The notes under the pieces are model-generated. The model made no database searches. It saw only the letters and a program-made list of their open reading frames with translations, and was not told where the DNA came from. This document shows positions 46,283 to 61,705 of a stretch of DNA of 64,000 bases, in pieces. The position numbers and the translations under genes are program-made. Location: the NCBI GenBank assembly GCA_020726505.1, contig JAHLEZ010000001.1:5208001-5272000 (forward strand), given 5' to 3'. Source of the DNA: Leptodontidium sp. MPI-SDFR-AT-0119 (Eukaryota; Ascomycota; Leotiomycetes; Helotiales; Leptodontidiaceae). Position 1 is the first letter of the stretch; the number at the start of each line of letters is the position of its first letter.

Positions 46283-48056
46283 CTTAGGTGGAATTTCGGC
46301 GTTCGGGGAATCAGGGGCAGGTTGGTGGTCTCATCCTGTAATAAGAGATTGTCGTTTCCAGTACCGACTTTTTCATTTCACCATATATTTCAGTTCACAG
46401 AATACATTTTATTCTAAGAATAAAGTACAGAGATGCTAGATTATTTTCTCTTCCTTCCCAATCGAGCAAAGCCATATGCGTCGGTTGTCAAGCAAGCTGC
46501 TTTTCAGCCAAATCTACATCTCAGCAGGAGTTGAAGGAATTCTACACCAGCCCAAAGTTAGACACACCTGAACATGTATGAACCCAGAGCTGGGAAACTT
46601 AGAGACTGCTGGAAGCGCCTATAGAGCGAACAGCAGGAAGTAATCAGCAAGAAATGTATCTTGTTTCACTACATAGTTTGAGCAAGAACCGCTGAGCAAA
46701 CCTAGATTCAGCAACTCTTCAGGAAGCGAGTCTCCCAACGAGTGTATAATAATTTTCTATTAACATGTCATGTCTCATTGGTCATCAAGATCTAATGCAT
46801 CGTCGCATCGGACTCCAACATTCAATATTCTCAACCCAACCGGGTACCACCCATCGCAAACATAACAACTCTCCCATAATTCAACCCACCCCACGAGAAA
46901 CACATCTCGTATTCCAAACCCCACCTCCCTTCTTACAAAAGGGCGCATACTGCAGTCTCGGAGAATTCACACCTCACACGTCAATGGTAACACAAGGCTG
47001 ACGAGAACCTCAGAAAGCCGCCAAGCGTCAGCCAGCCTCACCCGATCAATCAAGTACAGTACGTCCTCAACAACCTCCTCCAAGAGTCTTCCAGATTTCA
47101 AATCTGATTTTCATGTGTCATAAGAACATGTTTCGTCCTGGAAAGGGAAGAAGATGACGTTAATCGTTGCGGCTCAGCAAGGTAGCTTCTTCTTTGGGGA
47201 AGAATAAGTAAGGTATGACTGGATCGGATGTGTGGGTCGGGTGAGATTTGTTTCGAGGGAGTTGCTCGGTACTCGTGTCAGACTTGCTGCTTTGATGTTG
47301 TACAGAAGTGAAGAAGTGACGAAGTGACGAAGCCACGTGGATCGTACCTGCTTCTCAACCTTGTTCAAATTCATGTGCTCGCTAGGCGTTTCTCATAGCT
47401 TTTAAGTGTTTGCACATCGAGCAAGTATCCGAGCACTTCGGGTGGCTTGTCTGCTGCTTTCGAGTATCTCCGCTGAAATATATCGATCAACTGAAAGGTC
47501 GGAGCTTCAGCCATTCTCATTGTCATTGTCGTAAAGCTTCATGAAAACTTACTTTACTCAAACTGAGGCACTTACGTATCCGTCATCCAGAGCGAAGTAG
47601 TTGTCTCGGAAGATTCTATAAATTCAACCTATCGCCACCCCCAAGCCGCATTCTCGGCTTAACAGGTGAGACTTGAAGTCACGGATGACCTTTCGTCTCC
47701 AAACAAAGCACTCATTTTCTCACCGCAAATCCTGACTCCAATTCCTTCCAAAATCAAAAGTCTCTGGAGAGTCGGTGAAATGGAGAAGTTTGATGTGAGA
47801 GTCTCCCTTGTCAGGAGTCAAAAGAACGGTAACGAGGAATGTCTTCCAGAAATGGCTTTACGAGCAGTTCACTCTAGTTCAAGGAGTATTAGGATCGTAA
47901 AGTCATCTCATGGAGATGTAGAAATATAAAGACCAACCTCTCTCTCCTCAAAATCCATCATCATCATCACTCACTCCAACACTTCCACACTTCCACACTT
48001 CAAACTCCAAAACTCAAACCCAACCCAACTCAACCCAACCCCACCCTCCAGCCAAA
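46283..48056. other. 1.8-kb intergenic region, no gene recognised
   Basis: Small frames, such as 88 codons at 47,666-47,929 that begin with a non-ATG codon, have no support. The last 120 bp before 48,057 are C/A-rich with repeated cttccacac and caacccaa words. Confidence 0.45.
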
Positions 48057-48661
48057 ATGCTCGCCCCCTCCCTCCTCCCTCTCCTCGCCCTGGCCCTGGC
48101 CCTCACAGCCAGCTCATCCGCATCTCCAGCCCCCGCCGCCGCCCCAGCACCAGCCAATCTCATCGCCCGGGGCGAGACCGTCGCAATCGTAACCACCTTC
48201 GCAGCAGCAAGCTGTCGCGATCCAGCACGCAGACAATACATCGTCGATCGAGACAGTCCATCCACGGGGCACGTGGTGGCCAATACGTGCTTCTCCGAGA
48301 CCGCGTATGGGAGTATCGCTGTTGATTTTGTGGGGGCGAGATGCCAGTGTAAGTTTCATTTCATTTCTTCACCTCTTTGCTTGTCTCACATTTCTATTTT
48401 CTATTTAACATTTCCTACCTATTTCTACGTCATCTGGGATCTACGTGATGAGAGAGAGATGTAACCTCATCTTAATGTATTGTATTGTATTGTACCTTAC
48501 CTTAACCTTAACCTTACTGTACTAACATATTCCATCACACAGTCTCCAAACACTTCAGCGGAACCTGCGAAGATGCAGGCTATGACATCGTCACCCCCCT
48601 TCAGCGGCGCCCGGAAGTGTCTCTCCGGCGAGGCCGCTCCTGCCGCGTTCTGGATCGTTAG
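48057..48661 (+). CDS. small secreted cysteine-containing protein, C-terminus probably frameshifted
   Basis: Two exons (48057-48348 and 48543-48661) give 136 aa as read. The signal peptide is MLAPSLLPLLALALALTASSSAS, followed by an Ala/Pro-rich linker and then a Cys-bearing domain (ASCRDPARRQYIVDRD, VVANTCFSETAYGSIAVDF, ARCQ). The second exon starts FSKHFSGTCEDAGYDIVTP and then becomes an Arg-rich tail. The next frame instead reads FSGARKCLSGEAAPAAFWIVRC, ending at 48,671. That looks like the genuine end, with two further Cys. The switch falls on a run of six C at 48,594-48,599, so a one-base homopolymer change is the simplest cause. It is a candidate effector or wall protein of unknown function. 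Confidence 0.65.
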
Positions 48662-48685
48662 ATGCACTTAACATCTCCCTCTCCT

Positions 48686-48712
48686 CCCCCCCCCCCCCCC
48701 CCCCCCCCCCCC
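48686..48712. repeat. poly-C tract (27 C)
   Basis: A run of 27 consecutive C lies 15 bp after the alternative stop of the secreted protein. Such runs are slippage-prone and length is often misassembled. It is followed by CT-rich sequence, then by A/AAG-rich sequence at 48,838-48,870. Confidence 0.9.
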
Positions 48713-49620
48713 GCCCTTCATTCCTTCCACACCTTACTTTCACACCTTCCTTCCACTTGTCTCTTCTGAGGGACTGTGGGATAGAGTGCTGAGAAAGTTA
48801 TGAGTGAGGTATGAAAGCAGACAGGCAGCAGAGCTAGAAGAAAGAAAGAAAAAAAAGAAAAAAAAAGACCGACAACGAATAAAACCTTCTCTTTCGGAAT
48901 TTCATTATAAAAAAACGTATTTTCTCAGGCTGTTTATGCGTATGTGCGTGTGTGGGCGAGTAGCTGGGATAGTTGGCAACTGGTTCTGGGGTTGGTTGAG
49001 CTCAAACACATTCATTTACGGTAGACAGCACCCTTTGGGAGACAAAAGAATTCAACATCTTTAGATCCCTGATTCGATTCGCTTGAGACTTACTTCTTTT
49101 TGTGTATGTACATACTTGAGCGGCCGAGCCCGTACATGGGCTGTTGGCCTGGCCTGATTTGTGATGAGGTGGGAGAAGGGTAAGGTATTGTGGTTGATTC
49201 CACAACATTTAGCCTTTGATATCGATCCTACTGCTTACTCGCTTAGCTTGACTTCTATATAAACTTACTTCATTCCACTTCACTCAACACCATAGCGAAA
49301 TATCCGACTCAAGGTACGCTACTGTTTCCAAGATATACAATTCTTTCTATTCCAAATACTCTCATTCGCTGCTCTTTGCGACATTTTAAATCTCAAAAAG
49401 TCCTCTGGCTGTGGCTGATATCCAAGCCAATTCACAACCGTATCTAGACGCCATTTCCAAATATGTAGCCAGTCTAAACAATCTAAACCCCTATCTTATC
49501 CATCAAGAAACCCTTCACAATTCAAATCCAACTGAGATTCCATTCCATTCCATTCCACCGGGTATAATCAATCCCCATCCCTTTGCTCATTCAAATACCC
49601 TCCTACTCATCCCTCACAAT
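48713..49620. other. intergenic between convergent genes
   Basis: This holds the 3' flanks of the secreted protein and the MscS-type channel gene. A purine-rich stretch (aagaaagaaaaaaaag) lies at about 48,838-48,868. A plus-strand frame beginning at 49,411 runs into the channel gene's antisense and is not supported. Confidence 0.5.
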
Positions 49621-52472
49621 TCAAGACGAGCTCTCCGGCCCCTTAAACCCCAAACTCAACCTCCTACTCCTTCCCTGCTGCTGACTACTCGCATTCGGCG
49701 GTGGCGCAACCTGTTGTCCAGGTCTCTGCTGCTGTGTCTGCGGCGGACTCGAGGTCGGGAACATAGCGTATCCCATACCACCCTGCTGATTCTGTCCCTG
49801 TCCACCATACGCACCTCCCTGGCTCTGTCCATACCCGGCACCCGCATAACCAGTCTCTAACTCAGCCTCCTCATCAACGACATCCCTAACCCCAAAACCC
49901 GCCGTATTTCTCGGACTAGCCGCCGTGACATTCAAGCTAGGCGTATTATACAAACCCGGGGAAGGCGGGAGATGGTCACCGGGTCTCCGTCTTCCTCTCG
50001 TACTGGCGCGTTTGAGGAGGGCTGATTTCAGATTATCGATCTCGTTACTCCTCTTCCTCTCCAGCGCGTCCATGTGCCCATCCTCTTCGTCATCGCGAGT
50101 TGCCACCCAGCCTGCGCTAGGATCTTCAGTCGGTTTACGACGATTGAGGGAATCGGCTGCTCCTTCTTCTGTATTGGAGCCGAGATGGTCGACGCCGCTT
50201 GAGGAGGCGGTGTTGTCTTTCTTAGGCGTGGGGATGAAGCGTTTCTCTTCTTTTGCGGTTTTGGCTTTCTCTCTTGCCTCAGCTGCCCACTCGTCTGAGA
50301 TCGCGACGCTGTACCCTGGATTTGTAGGGCCTCCCAGTGCCTCTCCACCTCCTCCTGGAGCGTAGATCGGAATCTTGCGCAGAGCGAGGACGAGCGCACA
50401 CATGAATTTCGAGCGGCGGGCTGCGCGGACGGTTTCGTTTGCCCAGTTGGATTTATGTCTGATTTCGACCTTGAGCTGGAGCTTATCCATATTGCCAATA
50501 CCGGTGGCTTCCAGAATGATATCCGGCTGGAAATCACGGGAGTTGTCTGAGGCGCGGACGAAAGCTTCCATCTCGGCGCGAAGGAGCTCGATGTCTTCGA
50601 GGGTGGTATCGAAGGAGATGAACATCTCGAGTTGCTCTTTCATTGCTTTGGAGCGGGTCACGTTTTCGATCCAGAGGTTGTTGAGGACGATGTTGGGGAC
50701 TTGGACCATTTTCATTGTGTCGATTCGTTTGAAGACTGTGTAGAGAAGGGAGATTTGCTCGACTACGAGGTAGACTTTGTCGATGTCTACTCGGTCGCCG
50801 ACATCATATGGGTGTTTGACGAAGAGGAAGATGCAGGAGCCGAGGAACTCTTGGGTGGTGGCTGCGAAGACGAAGGAGAGAGACAGAAGGGTGGTGCCAG
50901 CTGTTGCAAGGGTTGTGACGAAGCTAGTGTTTTGGAATGCAACTATCGATGTTGTTAGATATATCTTTTCAAAAGCTGGGGTAACTTACCGAAGATGAAA
51001 AGGACGATGACACAGAGAATAGTGACGAGGACAGAATCCAAAACGCCAATAGCCTGTCCAACATCCCTCATACTAGCATTGATAGCTTTCCTATCTCTTC
51101 CAATCTCAACAACTTTCATAATCATCTCTTCCAGACTGATATCTCCATTTCCATCATTATCCAAAGCACCAAAGATCTCATCAGCTTCTTCTTTTCTTCC
51201 AGGGCCAAGAACTTCTTCGATATCCTCGGCATATAGCGCTTCTTTCCCTTCAACGACGAAAGACATCCATAATCTCCTAGCCAGCGCCTCGGAGGATTTG
51301 GTCTTCTCTAAAGCTTCGATGATAATCGTGTGAGAAGAAGTGGGGTTGAAGACCTGCTTCCCAGTAATCTCCGAAGCGATATTGCCGAAGACTGAAGTAA
51401 CTTTATCTCCAACTCTGCCAATGTTCCCAATAATCCTCATAGGCGTGGCAGACCCAGATCTTGCATGACTAGGCTTCTGACCTGTTGCCTTGGCCAACAA
51501 AGCTTCGATGCTATCATTGATGATATAATCCTCCTCAATGAACTCGGGACAATAGACCGGGAAGAGGGTCCTGCTAGCGTCGTACAACAGACCGAGGAGA
51601 TGGATATTTCTCTTCGAGTCCTTGATCCTACCATCGAAAGACCGCTTGTGGTAGTTGATACTGATCAATTGGACGAGCATCTTCTCGACCAGGAAAATGA
51701 TACTCGCAATCAGGGCTGGAGCAAGGAGTTTCTTCATGACATCAATCCATCCCTTTTGCGGACCAGGATTCAAATGAGAGGACGTCAATGCCGTGAAAGT
51801 GACTAAAGAGGTGACGGACCATCCTACCAAGGACAGAGGAATCTCGACAGCTCGTAGAATAGTGGCGTATTTTCTAGTTCCGGAAGAGACGACACCGCAA
51901 AGGAACATGAAGATGCCTGGTACAGCTTTGGAGACGAGTTTCGAGACCCAAATACTGAGCCAAATGATCTCGATCCAGAGCCAGAAAAGCCATACCTTGA
52001 CTCCCGTACCAACAAATCGAGCATTCCGGTCCGTGGCAGCATAGATGACAATAGGAATCGCAATCAACGATGCTATCGGCGCCACATACATGAGATATCT
52101 CGTCACCACTGAGAAAGTGACAATCTTATTGTATAGCTTTCCCAGCCCAGTAATTGATATCTCCTCTCCATCTGTACCTCTGCGTACGGGTTTGCTATCG
52201 ATCTTCTTCGCCTTTCGTCGTCCGCCTCTGTGGAACAGGCCCTTCTTCTCCTCGTCGGTGGATGTGGGTTGGTTGCTTAGATCGCCATCGTTCATGACGC
52301 CTTCGCCTGGCTTCCTTGCTCCAGTCGAGGAAGCTCGTGTTTGGACATTGGTGAGGGGTATGCCACCCTCGGTATCGTATGAATTACCCATGTTTGGATT
52401 GTTGGCTGTCGGGAGGGGTTGGAATCCTCGACGAGAGAAATCGGTAGGGGATCGGGGACTTCGTAATGACAT
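49621..52472 (-). CDS. MscS-type mechanosensitive channel with EF-hand (Msy1/Msy2-like)
   Basis: Two exons (52472-50990 and 50942-49621) give 934 aa. A charged N-terminus precedes several transmembrane helices: RYLMYVAPIASLIAIPIVIY, VWLFWLWIEIIWLSIWVS, IPLSLVGWSVTSLVTFTAL and LLAPALIASIIFLVEKML. An EF-hand loop is complete at residues 438-449 (DNDGNGDISLEE). The MscS pore and beta domain begins where the intron joins VILFIF to VAFQNTSF. It continues through FVKHPYDVGDRVDIDK and MVQVPNIVLNNLWIENVTRS. The C-terminal 250 residues are low-complexity (Gln/Gly/Pro-rich). Fission-yeast relatives are ER channels controlling Ca2+ on hypo-osmotic swelling; location here is inferred. The 3' coding end is strongly G-rich on its own strand. 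Confidence 0.94.
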
Positions 52473-54168
52473 AGAGGTGGGTTGTATGTTGTGGGGTCTC
52501 TAGGAGACTTGCAGATGGATTGTCCAAAATTGGAGGTATTGTAGATTTCGAGATTGGAGGATGATTTTAAAGACTATGGGTTGAGTCTCTGCTAGATCGA
52601 AGATTGTAGATGTAGGTAGGGCGGGGTTCTGGAATGCTACTCGAGCAATGACGAAGATGGTGATCAATTGATGGTTTCGAAGTACACAGACTCGTGAGTC
52701 GATTCGTATTGTGTTCGTGAAGAAAGAGAAAGATCCGCGTCAAGCGTCTGTTAGTTGTGTTGTGCGTGCTGGACTATTGCTGCTCGTCCCGTCAAGGGGG
52801 CGTGGGTATGATGTCGTTTCTCGTATTTTCCTTTCCGTTGGGGGTGTAGTGCCAGCAAACCAATGCACTCTTTCTTAGATCAAGCAAATAAAGTAAAGGA
52901 AATAGAGAGAGGCGAATTATCTCTCTTCTCCGAATCTGCAAAGGAACGCAGATGGTGGAAACGCAATTAGAGAACGAGAGTAGTAAGGGGAAGAAGATGA
53001 TGCTGTGAAGCACAGCTAAAGATCTCGGATGGTCGTCGATGTCGAATTCCTTCCTCCTCGCGTCTCTCGCTCCCCCTTGATTTCTTTTGCAGGGGCCCCA
53101 CCTCTTCTCTCCCCCTGAAAAAATCGCTGGGATTAGCTGATGGCGCCTGCAAGGTACGTCAGTCGGGCTGAAGGCGAAACCCTGATCGGCCTGTAGGAAG
53201 GCAGGAACGCTGGAAGCGAAGGGAAGGGTTTGATGGCACCCGTTTCAGATGCCGTTGGGTGGTGAGACACGGCGGGAGGACAAGCACTGGAGATCGAAGG
53301 GATGCAGGGTGGAGAGGAGAGAGAGGATGGAGACGAGCTGATATTTCACAAGGTGGGTTTGTCAATTGATATTTGATATGCTATGAAAACGAGAGAAACA
53401 TGTTGAAACAAAACAATTAATCTTGGAACGACATGGCATGCCATAACCTGAATTGGAGTAACAACTGAACTGAACTGAACTGAACTGAACTGAACTGAAC
53501 TGAACTGAACCGAACTGAACTGAACTGAGCTGTTCTCCGTCCCTTCAACTGTTGAATTGCAGGTACTTGACCTTGGAAATAACCTAGCAATTCCCACATA
53601 CAGTGCAGCATCTCGAAATACCGCTCCTACACTGTACCTTGCCCTCCACCGTCAACAAAAGCGCCATCTACATCATGCCCGTTTTGCTGGCATGCAAGCC
53701 CGACCAATATCCAGCTTCCGCCGTCCCAATTGGGTGTATGCCGATGCCGAATTCTCGCCAAAACCCGGTTTTTCTTGACCACATCCATCTGCATCTTCCC
53801 CAACATCCCACCTCAAAGAAATCAAAAATAGCTTTTCCTCCCCAGGCGGCCAGGCCAGTCCATCCCATGCACGGTAAAAAGCTTACCAAAGTCTGTAAAA
53901 ATTCTATTGCACCTAGGTGGTTTGCCGACCCGAGCCGAGAGCAGTCCAGTCCCGGTCCCGGATTTGTTTGCCCAAATTGTTTCTATTTTCATCGCCATCA
54001 GCTTTTTCTCGTTAGCGGGAGTCCGCCAGTTTTCCTCTCCATTCCACTCCACTCCGCTCGCGCTCCGCTGGAATCGAAATCCTCTCGTGAGCTCATCGTC
54101 ATCACTCAGCTTTACGGACTGAAAGAGCCGCACAAGCATCAACGCACGCGACTCACATCTATCCCACC
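52473..54168. other. divergent intergenic region with a microsatellite
   Basis: This is the shared 5' region of the channel gene (minus) and the YggS-like gene (plus). It holds the AACTG microsatellite listed separately. Small frames across it, including a minus-strand one translating the microsatellite as SSVQF repeats, are not genes. Confidence 0.5.
53463..53527. repeat. (AACTG)13 pentanucleotide microsatellite
   Basis: Thirteen tandem AACTG units run from 53463 to 53527. Unit 10 (53508-53512) is changed to AACCG. No other interruptions are seen. Confidence 0.95.
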
Positions 54169-56698
<2,530 letters not shown>

Positions 56699-58112
56699 GA
56701 TGGGAGTGAGATCGTACTTCAAATGCCGAAACGCCGCTAAAAATGAAAGACGATTTCTTACGGACGGACAAGGTACAAAATCTCAATAGCCGAAATACTT
56801 GCGTTATGATGGTTTAGCAGTTGGAGTTGGGGCTGGAGTTGGAGTAACCAGTTACAACAAGTCGACTCTTACTTACGTAGCACTGCACTGCACTGCTTAA
56901 TCACTCTTGTGTACCGAACACGGCATGTGAGAAAGATGTCAACGAGAGTGTGTCAAGAAGTCAGAGTCAGACTCAGAGTCAGAGTCCAATCAACTCAACT
57001 CAACTCAACAGGAAAAGAGATCAACGAATGCTTACAGTAGACAGGTCAGCCGTCTGCAAAAGTTGGCAATGCATGACATTCCCTGATCTGCTGGGACTTT
57101 GAGAAACAGGCTGAGTAAGGCAAGAGCGAAACGTCGGTGGATGGCGGGAGCAATACAATACTTTTCGTAAACAGAACAGAACTTTCTTGGACGATTGTAC
57201 TGAAGGCTGTGCCTATTTTACATACATCCCCATGGTCTGTCCTTGCTACTGTAGATGTATTCATAATAACCTCATAGGACTAGGCGGGGCAGTCAAGAAC
57301 GGAACAGGCCAGGTAGGGTGATATTGTGAATGTAAAAGGGAAAACTTGAAGACGTGCACAAACTCGGTGCTTATTACGGTGTTCACTTGCTGTTCTCTAA
57401 ACCAGTCAATTACTCAAGCCATGTTCAACTCAAGTAGTGGGTGAAGAGGAGGTGAGAAGGCGTTGTTTGTGAGGACGGTAAGGATAAAGAACCTTGAAAG
57501 GAGGGGAGATCGGTTGGTTGATTTAAGGCAGGTGGGAAATGGTGGGAAATGAGATGGGATTTGAAGAATGTATGATGGAATGAAAGTTTCTGGGGGAAAA
57601 ATTGCATTGGCGTGAGGGGGAATGAAACAAATCTTGAGATTATATATATTGCAAAGGTGGTAGGCGCAAGAATCAGGTTGCAAAGCTCATGTTAGTGAGT
57701 ATGGATGAAGAGGCAGGTAATTAGTACTCAAGTGGGACGACGGAGAATTAACAACAGTCCGGGATACTGCGTAGAACCCTGGAGTTACAATCCAGCCATC
57801 CAAAGAGAAAACAAACCCACAAGGAGAAGTTTAGATGTGCGAGTCAAATTGCCATAACATTTGAATGGGTCAATAAATCCACGACTTCCTGCTAAGCATA
57901 TGTTCAGCGAATACGGATATATCTTCTGTGTGCCCCATAAACAGCCAAGCTAAATGAATAAACACAAGTAAAAATTACGCAGACCCGTCGAAATGCAATC
58001 TTGTCCATCCATCCCCTCAATTCCCTGACCAAAGCCAGATAAACATCAGCTAAATTTCTTTTAATAATAAATCCCCTCCCACTCTAACTCGTAGCAACAT
58101 CATCGTCCCAGC
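56699..58112. other. intergenic between convergent genes, with short simple repeats
   Basis: This holds the 3' flanks of the YggS-like and CCCH genes. Short simple repeats cluster at 56,815-57,010: ggagttgg words, cactg triplets of units, gagtca/gactca units and caact units. A minus-strand frame at 57,414-57,683 is not supported. Confidence 0.5.
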
Positions 58113-59756
58113 CTAGTATTGGTACTCTTTCTCCCACCTCTCCTTTCGTGGATGCTTGATAACGGTATTTGGGGGATGATCTTCCTTGGTGAATCGACAT
58201 CCGAAAGCAGTGCAGACGGGTTCCTTACTGCCGTTGGGAAACGTGACACTCGGGCAATGATGTCCGTAAATACAAAATTCCAAGTCGCACTCCTGACCAT
58301 TCAAGCATGGGTTCAGCCGGGTCAGGTAGGCAATGGCCTTGAGATCTTCTTCAGTGGCTTTATATTGATGTTCGAAGCAGCAATCGTCGCCTTTGGCGCA
58401 GGGACCGCGGAGGTAGTGATTGTTGCATAATTTGTTGTTTGTGGTTCGGCGCTTGATTCGATCAAGGACAGCAGCATTGACTGTAATCGGGGGATCGAGA
58501 CCACGAGGAGTTGGGTTCCAGGCAGGCTTTGCATTGGAGGGAGTAGGGGTGGGCTTTTTGATCGAAATTGTGGTTGTGCTGCTGTTTTTGATAGACACTG
58601 GAGAAGGAGTTGGGATTGGAGGAGCAATCGATGTCACTCCAGCCCAGGTTGAAGGAGCTTCAGTGGCAGGTAAACGATCGACGAGTTTTTCGGAACGGAA
58701 TATATCGTTGAGTGTTAGGATTTGGAGCCCAGTCGCTGCGAGCTCTCGAACGATGGGTGGGCCTTCGATAATAGTGATTTTGGTTCGGTCGTCTTTTGTA
58801 ATTACTTCATCGAGAAATGGTGCGTACCCAGCATCGTGGGAGATACCAAGGAGGATTTGCTTGCAATTATGGTTTCGAAGATGCCATCGCATACATTCTA
58901 TTGAAGTCAGTCCTAGATTTCACGGGTGTGGTTGCCGCTAGATGAATTGCCTACCTTTAATCTTTGAATCTGCTCTCTCCTTCCCATGCCCAACATCGAT
59001 GAAGTCAAACGAAGCTTTTCCTTGTGTAAATCCTAATGTAAATTCCCTGAGATCATCCGGATTATCCAGAGACCCATCTCGTCGCATGGCTTTGGAAAGT
59101 CCCGTAATATTCGCGCACACTTTGGCCATAACTTCGATTTGATCCGTGACATCATGGCAAGTATCGAGAATCGTATTCCGCAGAAGCGTTGCTGCTTGCT
59201 TTCCACCTTCGATACCTTGTCGAATGAGAGTTTCGTTGAACTGCAGCGAGTTAGCAGATGCCTTTCAGTGAGGCTGGCTAGAAATACTCACAATCATGCC
59301 ATCGCCATCAATCAGAACCATGATGTATGGATTTCGATTCTGCAGATATCAGCCAAGCATCATCCCGCCTCCGCAGATGCTTCGTACCCTCATATTATCA
59401 CAATCGAAACTGAACTGTCCCATACGTTGCTGTGCGTGGTTCAACTGCTGTTGCAAATCTCTCCTCGAGCGCCTCGCATCCTCCAGGTCCAATTGTGCAT
59501 CGTTCAATTCTTGTGTCAATCGGGTATTCTCTTCTCGGTATGTACTTTCGATTCCCTCGGCGTAGAGCATGAGATCCTGCAAGTCAGAGTTACAAACAGT
59601 CCTCACTCACTCCCAGCGATTTGGGGGATTCTTCAAACCAACCTTGATCAGTTCATCGCTGCTATCTTGGTGGTCTCGCAGGACACGGTATCGTTGTACG
59701 AAATTCATGATTGTAGTCATCGGCGGCGATTGCGCCATGAGACTCATTGTAGTCAT
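58113..59756 (-). CDS. CCCH zinc-finger protein with NYN/PIN-like domain
   Basis: Five exons (59756-59643, 59576-59388, 59339-59292, 59240-58955, 58897-58113) give 473 aa. The N-terminus is a coiled coil (EENTRLTQELNDAQLDLEDARRS cut here into heptads). A NYN/PIN-like domain follows with acidic residues at likely metal sites (VLIDGDGMIF, SFDFIDVGHGKERADSKI, GISHDAGYAPFLDEV). A Pro/Thr/Ser-rich linker leads to a CCCH finger of C-x8-C-x5-C-x3-H spacing at residues 370, 379, 385 and 389 (CNNHYLRGPC, DDCCFEH). A second Cys/His-rich segment ends the protein (CLNGQECDLEFCIYGHHC). It is probably an RNA-binding or RNA-cleaving protein; nuclease activity is inferred from the acidic residues only. All four introns close in frame. 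Confidence 0.9.
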
Positions 59757-61705
59757 GGTGTGAATGATGGTTGGTGTGATGTGGTGTGGTGTGTTGGTGG
59801 GAGTGAAGCTTGAATTCTTGATCAGAGAGAGCAGCTGAAATTTCCGGGATTAATCACTTAGGCTGTCGCGTGTTTTTAGCGGATCGGCGCTGGGGGGACG
59901 CGCCTGTGGGGACGACGATGAACCTAAAATAGCCCAGAGCTTTAACGGTGTAAATTGACTTCAGAGCGAACCTTTGGGATTGACTTCGCTGCCTCTTGTC
60001 CTTCCTCTGAACAAAGTGATCCCTCCTCTTTTGTTGTTTTCTTCTTTCGTCTGTTCGGAGCGAGGAGGTCTGAGATGCGTGTGTTTGGGCTTGGGCAGCG
60101 CCAACGAATGAATGGTCCACCACCACTGGCAAAAGAAAAGCTCTTTAGCTCCCGCCAGCCAGCTTCAGCTTCAGCTCCTGTCTAATACCAAGCCCTGCTT
60201 TGCTCAGGCTTATCTTTATGCTCGCACTTTGGCTCGCACAGGCACATGTTCATGCGTATGCTCGGGTTGCCTTGCGTCTATCTTCCCTTTCAACTTCCTT
60301 CTGGTGCTTTCTTCTGCCCTGCCGGCCCAATTCCGTGCCCTGCTGCAGTGCTGTGGTGCCTTGCGGGTTCGGTTGGCAACCGCTGGCCTTCCCCAGTCCC
60401 TGAGCATCCTATCAGAAGCTCTGTATGAGTGCCCTGCCGCCTGCGGTGCTTCTTACTGCTCGGCAAGGTGAGGATCCAGGACCGCTGTGTAGTCGCGCTT
60501 AAGTTGAGCGGGGCCCGAGATGTGATGAGGCGTACAGTACCGGTTGAGAGGTAGTCATCCGTCGGTGAAGCAATCAGGAAGTGCCAAGAGTTTGGGGAGA
60601 GAGAAGCCAATCAATTTCATTTTGTTTGGAATGGGTTAGAAATCTAGAGCTTATCTCGTTGGTTGGTGTGGACGACGACAGTTCACATATGTGCCTTCTT
60701 GGTACTACGTAGGTAGGTAGGCTGGTAGAAAGTACTCCCTAGGTTCTCGCGTTCATGTTGAATCGTTTTCTGCTCCATAATCTGTCTGGATTGCTCTCGG
60801 TGTTGAGTGATCCTGGAAGCTTCTCTGGATTTACAAGGACATTCATTCTCAATTCTGGCTCAAGGTCGCTTACAACCACAGCCCATCTTCAAGAAGTTCT
60901 TAGTGGTTACGTCTTGAAGCACGGCGCCTTCGCACGTCACCGTATATCGCTTCATTTAATCTTTCTCAACAGTCCGACCTGGTGTTGGGTGCAGTCAAGT
61001 GTCATCAACCCGTTCGGATGTGGTATTGAAGTTTACAAGGCTCAATCTCAACAGTAAAAGCTATTTGCTATATAGCTTCACAACCCACTCCCGATTTAGT
61101 TCTGCTTATATAGCATCGATTTTCGGTGTTCACATGGCTTTGCACTTTTGAACTTTCACGTGGGCTCTCTTACAGCGCGAGGCTCTGGCAGAGCGAATTC
61201 AAGCCACACTCCCCAAAACTCCAAAAACGTCAACAGACGCGTCATACACGGGGAAACGCGCTCGATGTAAGGATATCAAGTGATTTCACTAATAGGCGTT
61301 ACATGTTCATGACATGCAACAAATTGGATGTTGGATGTTGCCTCTCCAGCTTCACCGTCCGAACTACCGAAGCCTTGTATCGTGGTGGCTGCCCCGGTTT
61401 GAAACCTCACTTATCAAATAAAGTTTATTTAGTAATATTCACCAGAGGCTACCCAAATTAAGCAATGGGGCGCTGGGAAACCTGGCAATGTGGCGCGCCC
61501 ATCACTACCTTCCGTCGATGATATCATGGAGTCATCCCCCTCCCTTTCAGGCTACACTGCACATTCTGAACTTGAAAGTGCAGAAACTGGCTTCCTTAAC
61601 ATATAAAGGGTCCCAGATCCCACATCTCAAATCCATCTCAAATCTATCTTTGACCATTTATACTCAATTGTGACACTGTTGAGAAAATACACTCTAAAAG
61701 TCAAC
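59757..61705. other. 1.9-kb intergenic region, no gene recognised
   Basis: This is the 5' flank of the CCCH gene and promoter of the broken membrane-protein gene. Frames of 60-119 codons near 60,100-60,600 overlap in several registers, and those at 60,755-61,461 have no family resemblance. No RNA gene was recognised. Confidence 0.45.

Noticed and set aside
48481..48525. Telomere-like ttaacc units and tgtat repeats inside the intron of the secreted protein
   Set aside because: Only two imperfect ttaacctt units; the sequence is not a TTAGGG array and the intron ends normally.
53346..53611. Minus-strand frames with repeated SSVQF peptides
   Set aside because: They are translations of the AACTG microsatellite, not a gene.
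56815..57010. Cluster of short simple repeats (ggagttgg, cactg, gagtca, caact)
   Set aside because: Individually two to four units; ordinary intergenic simple sequence.
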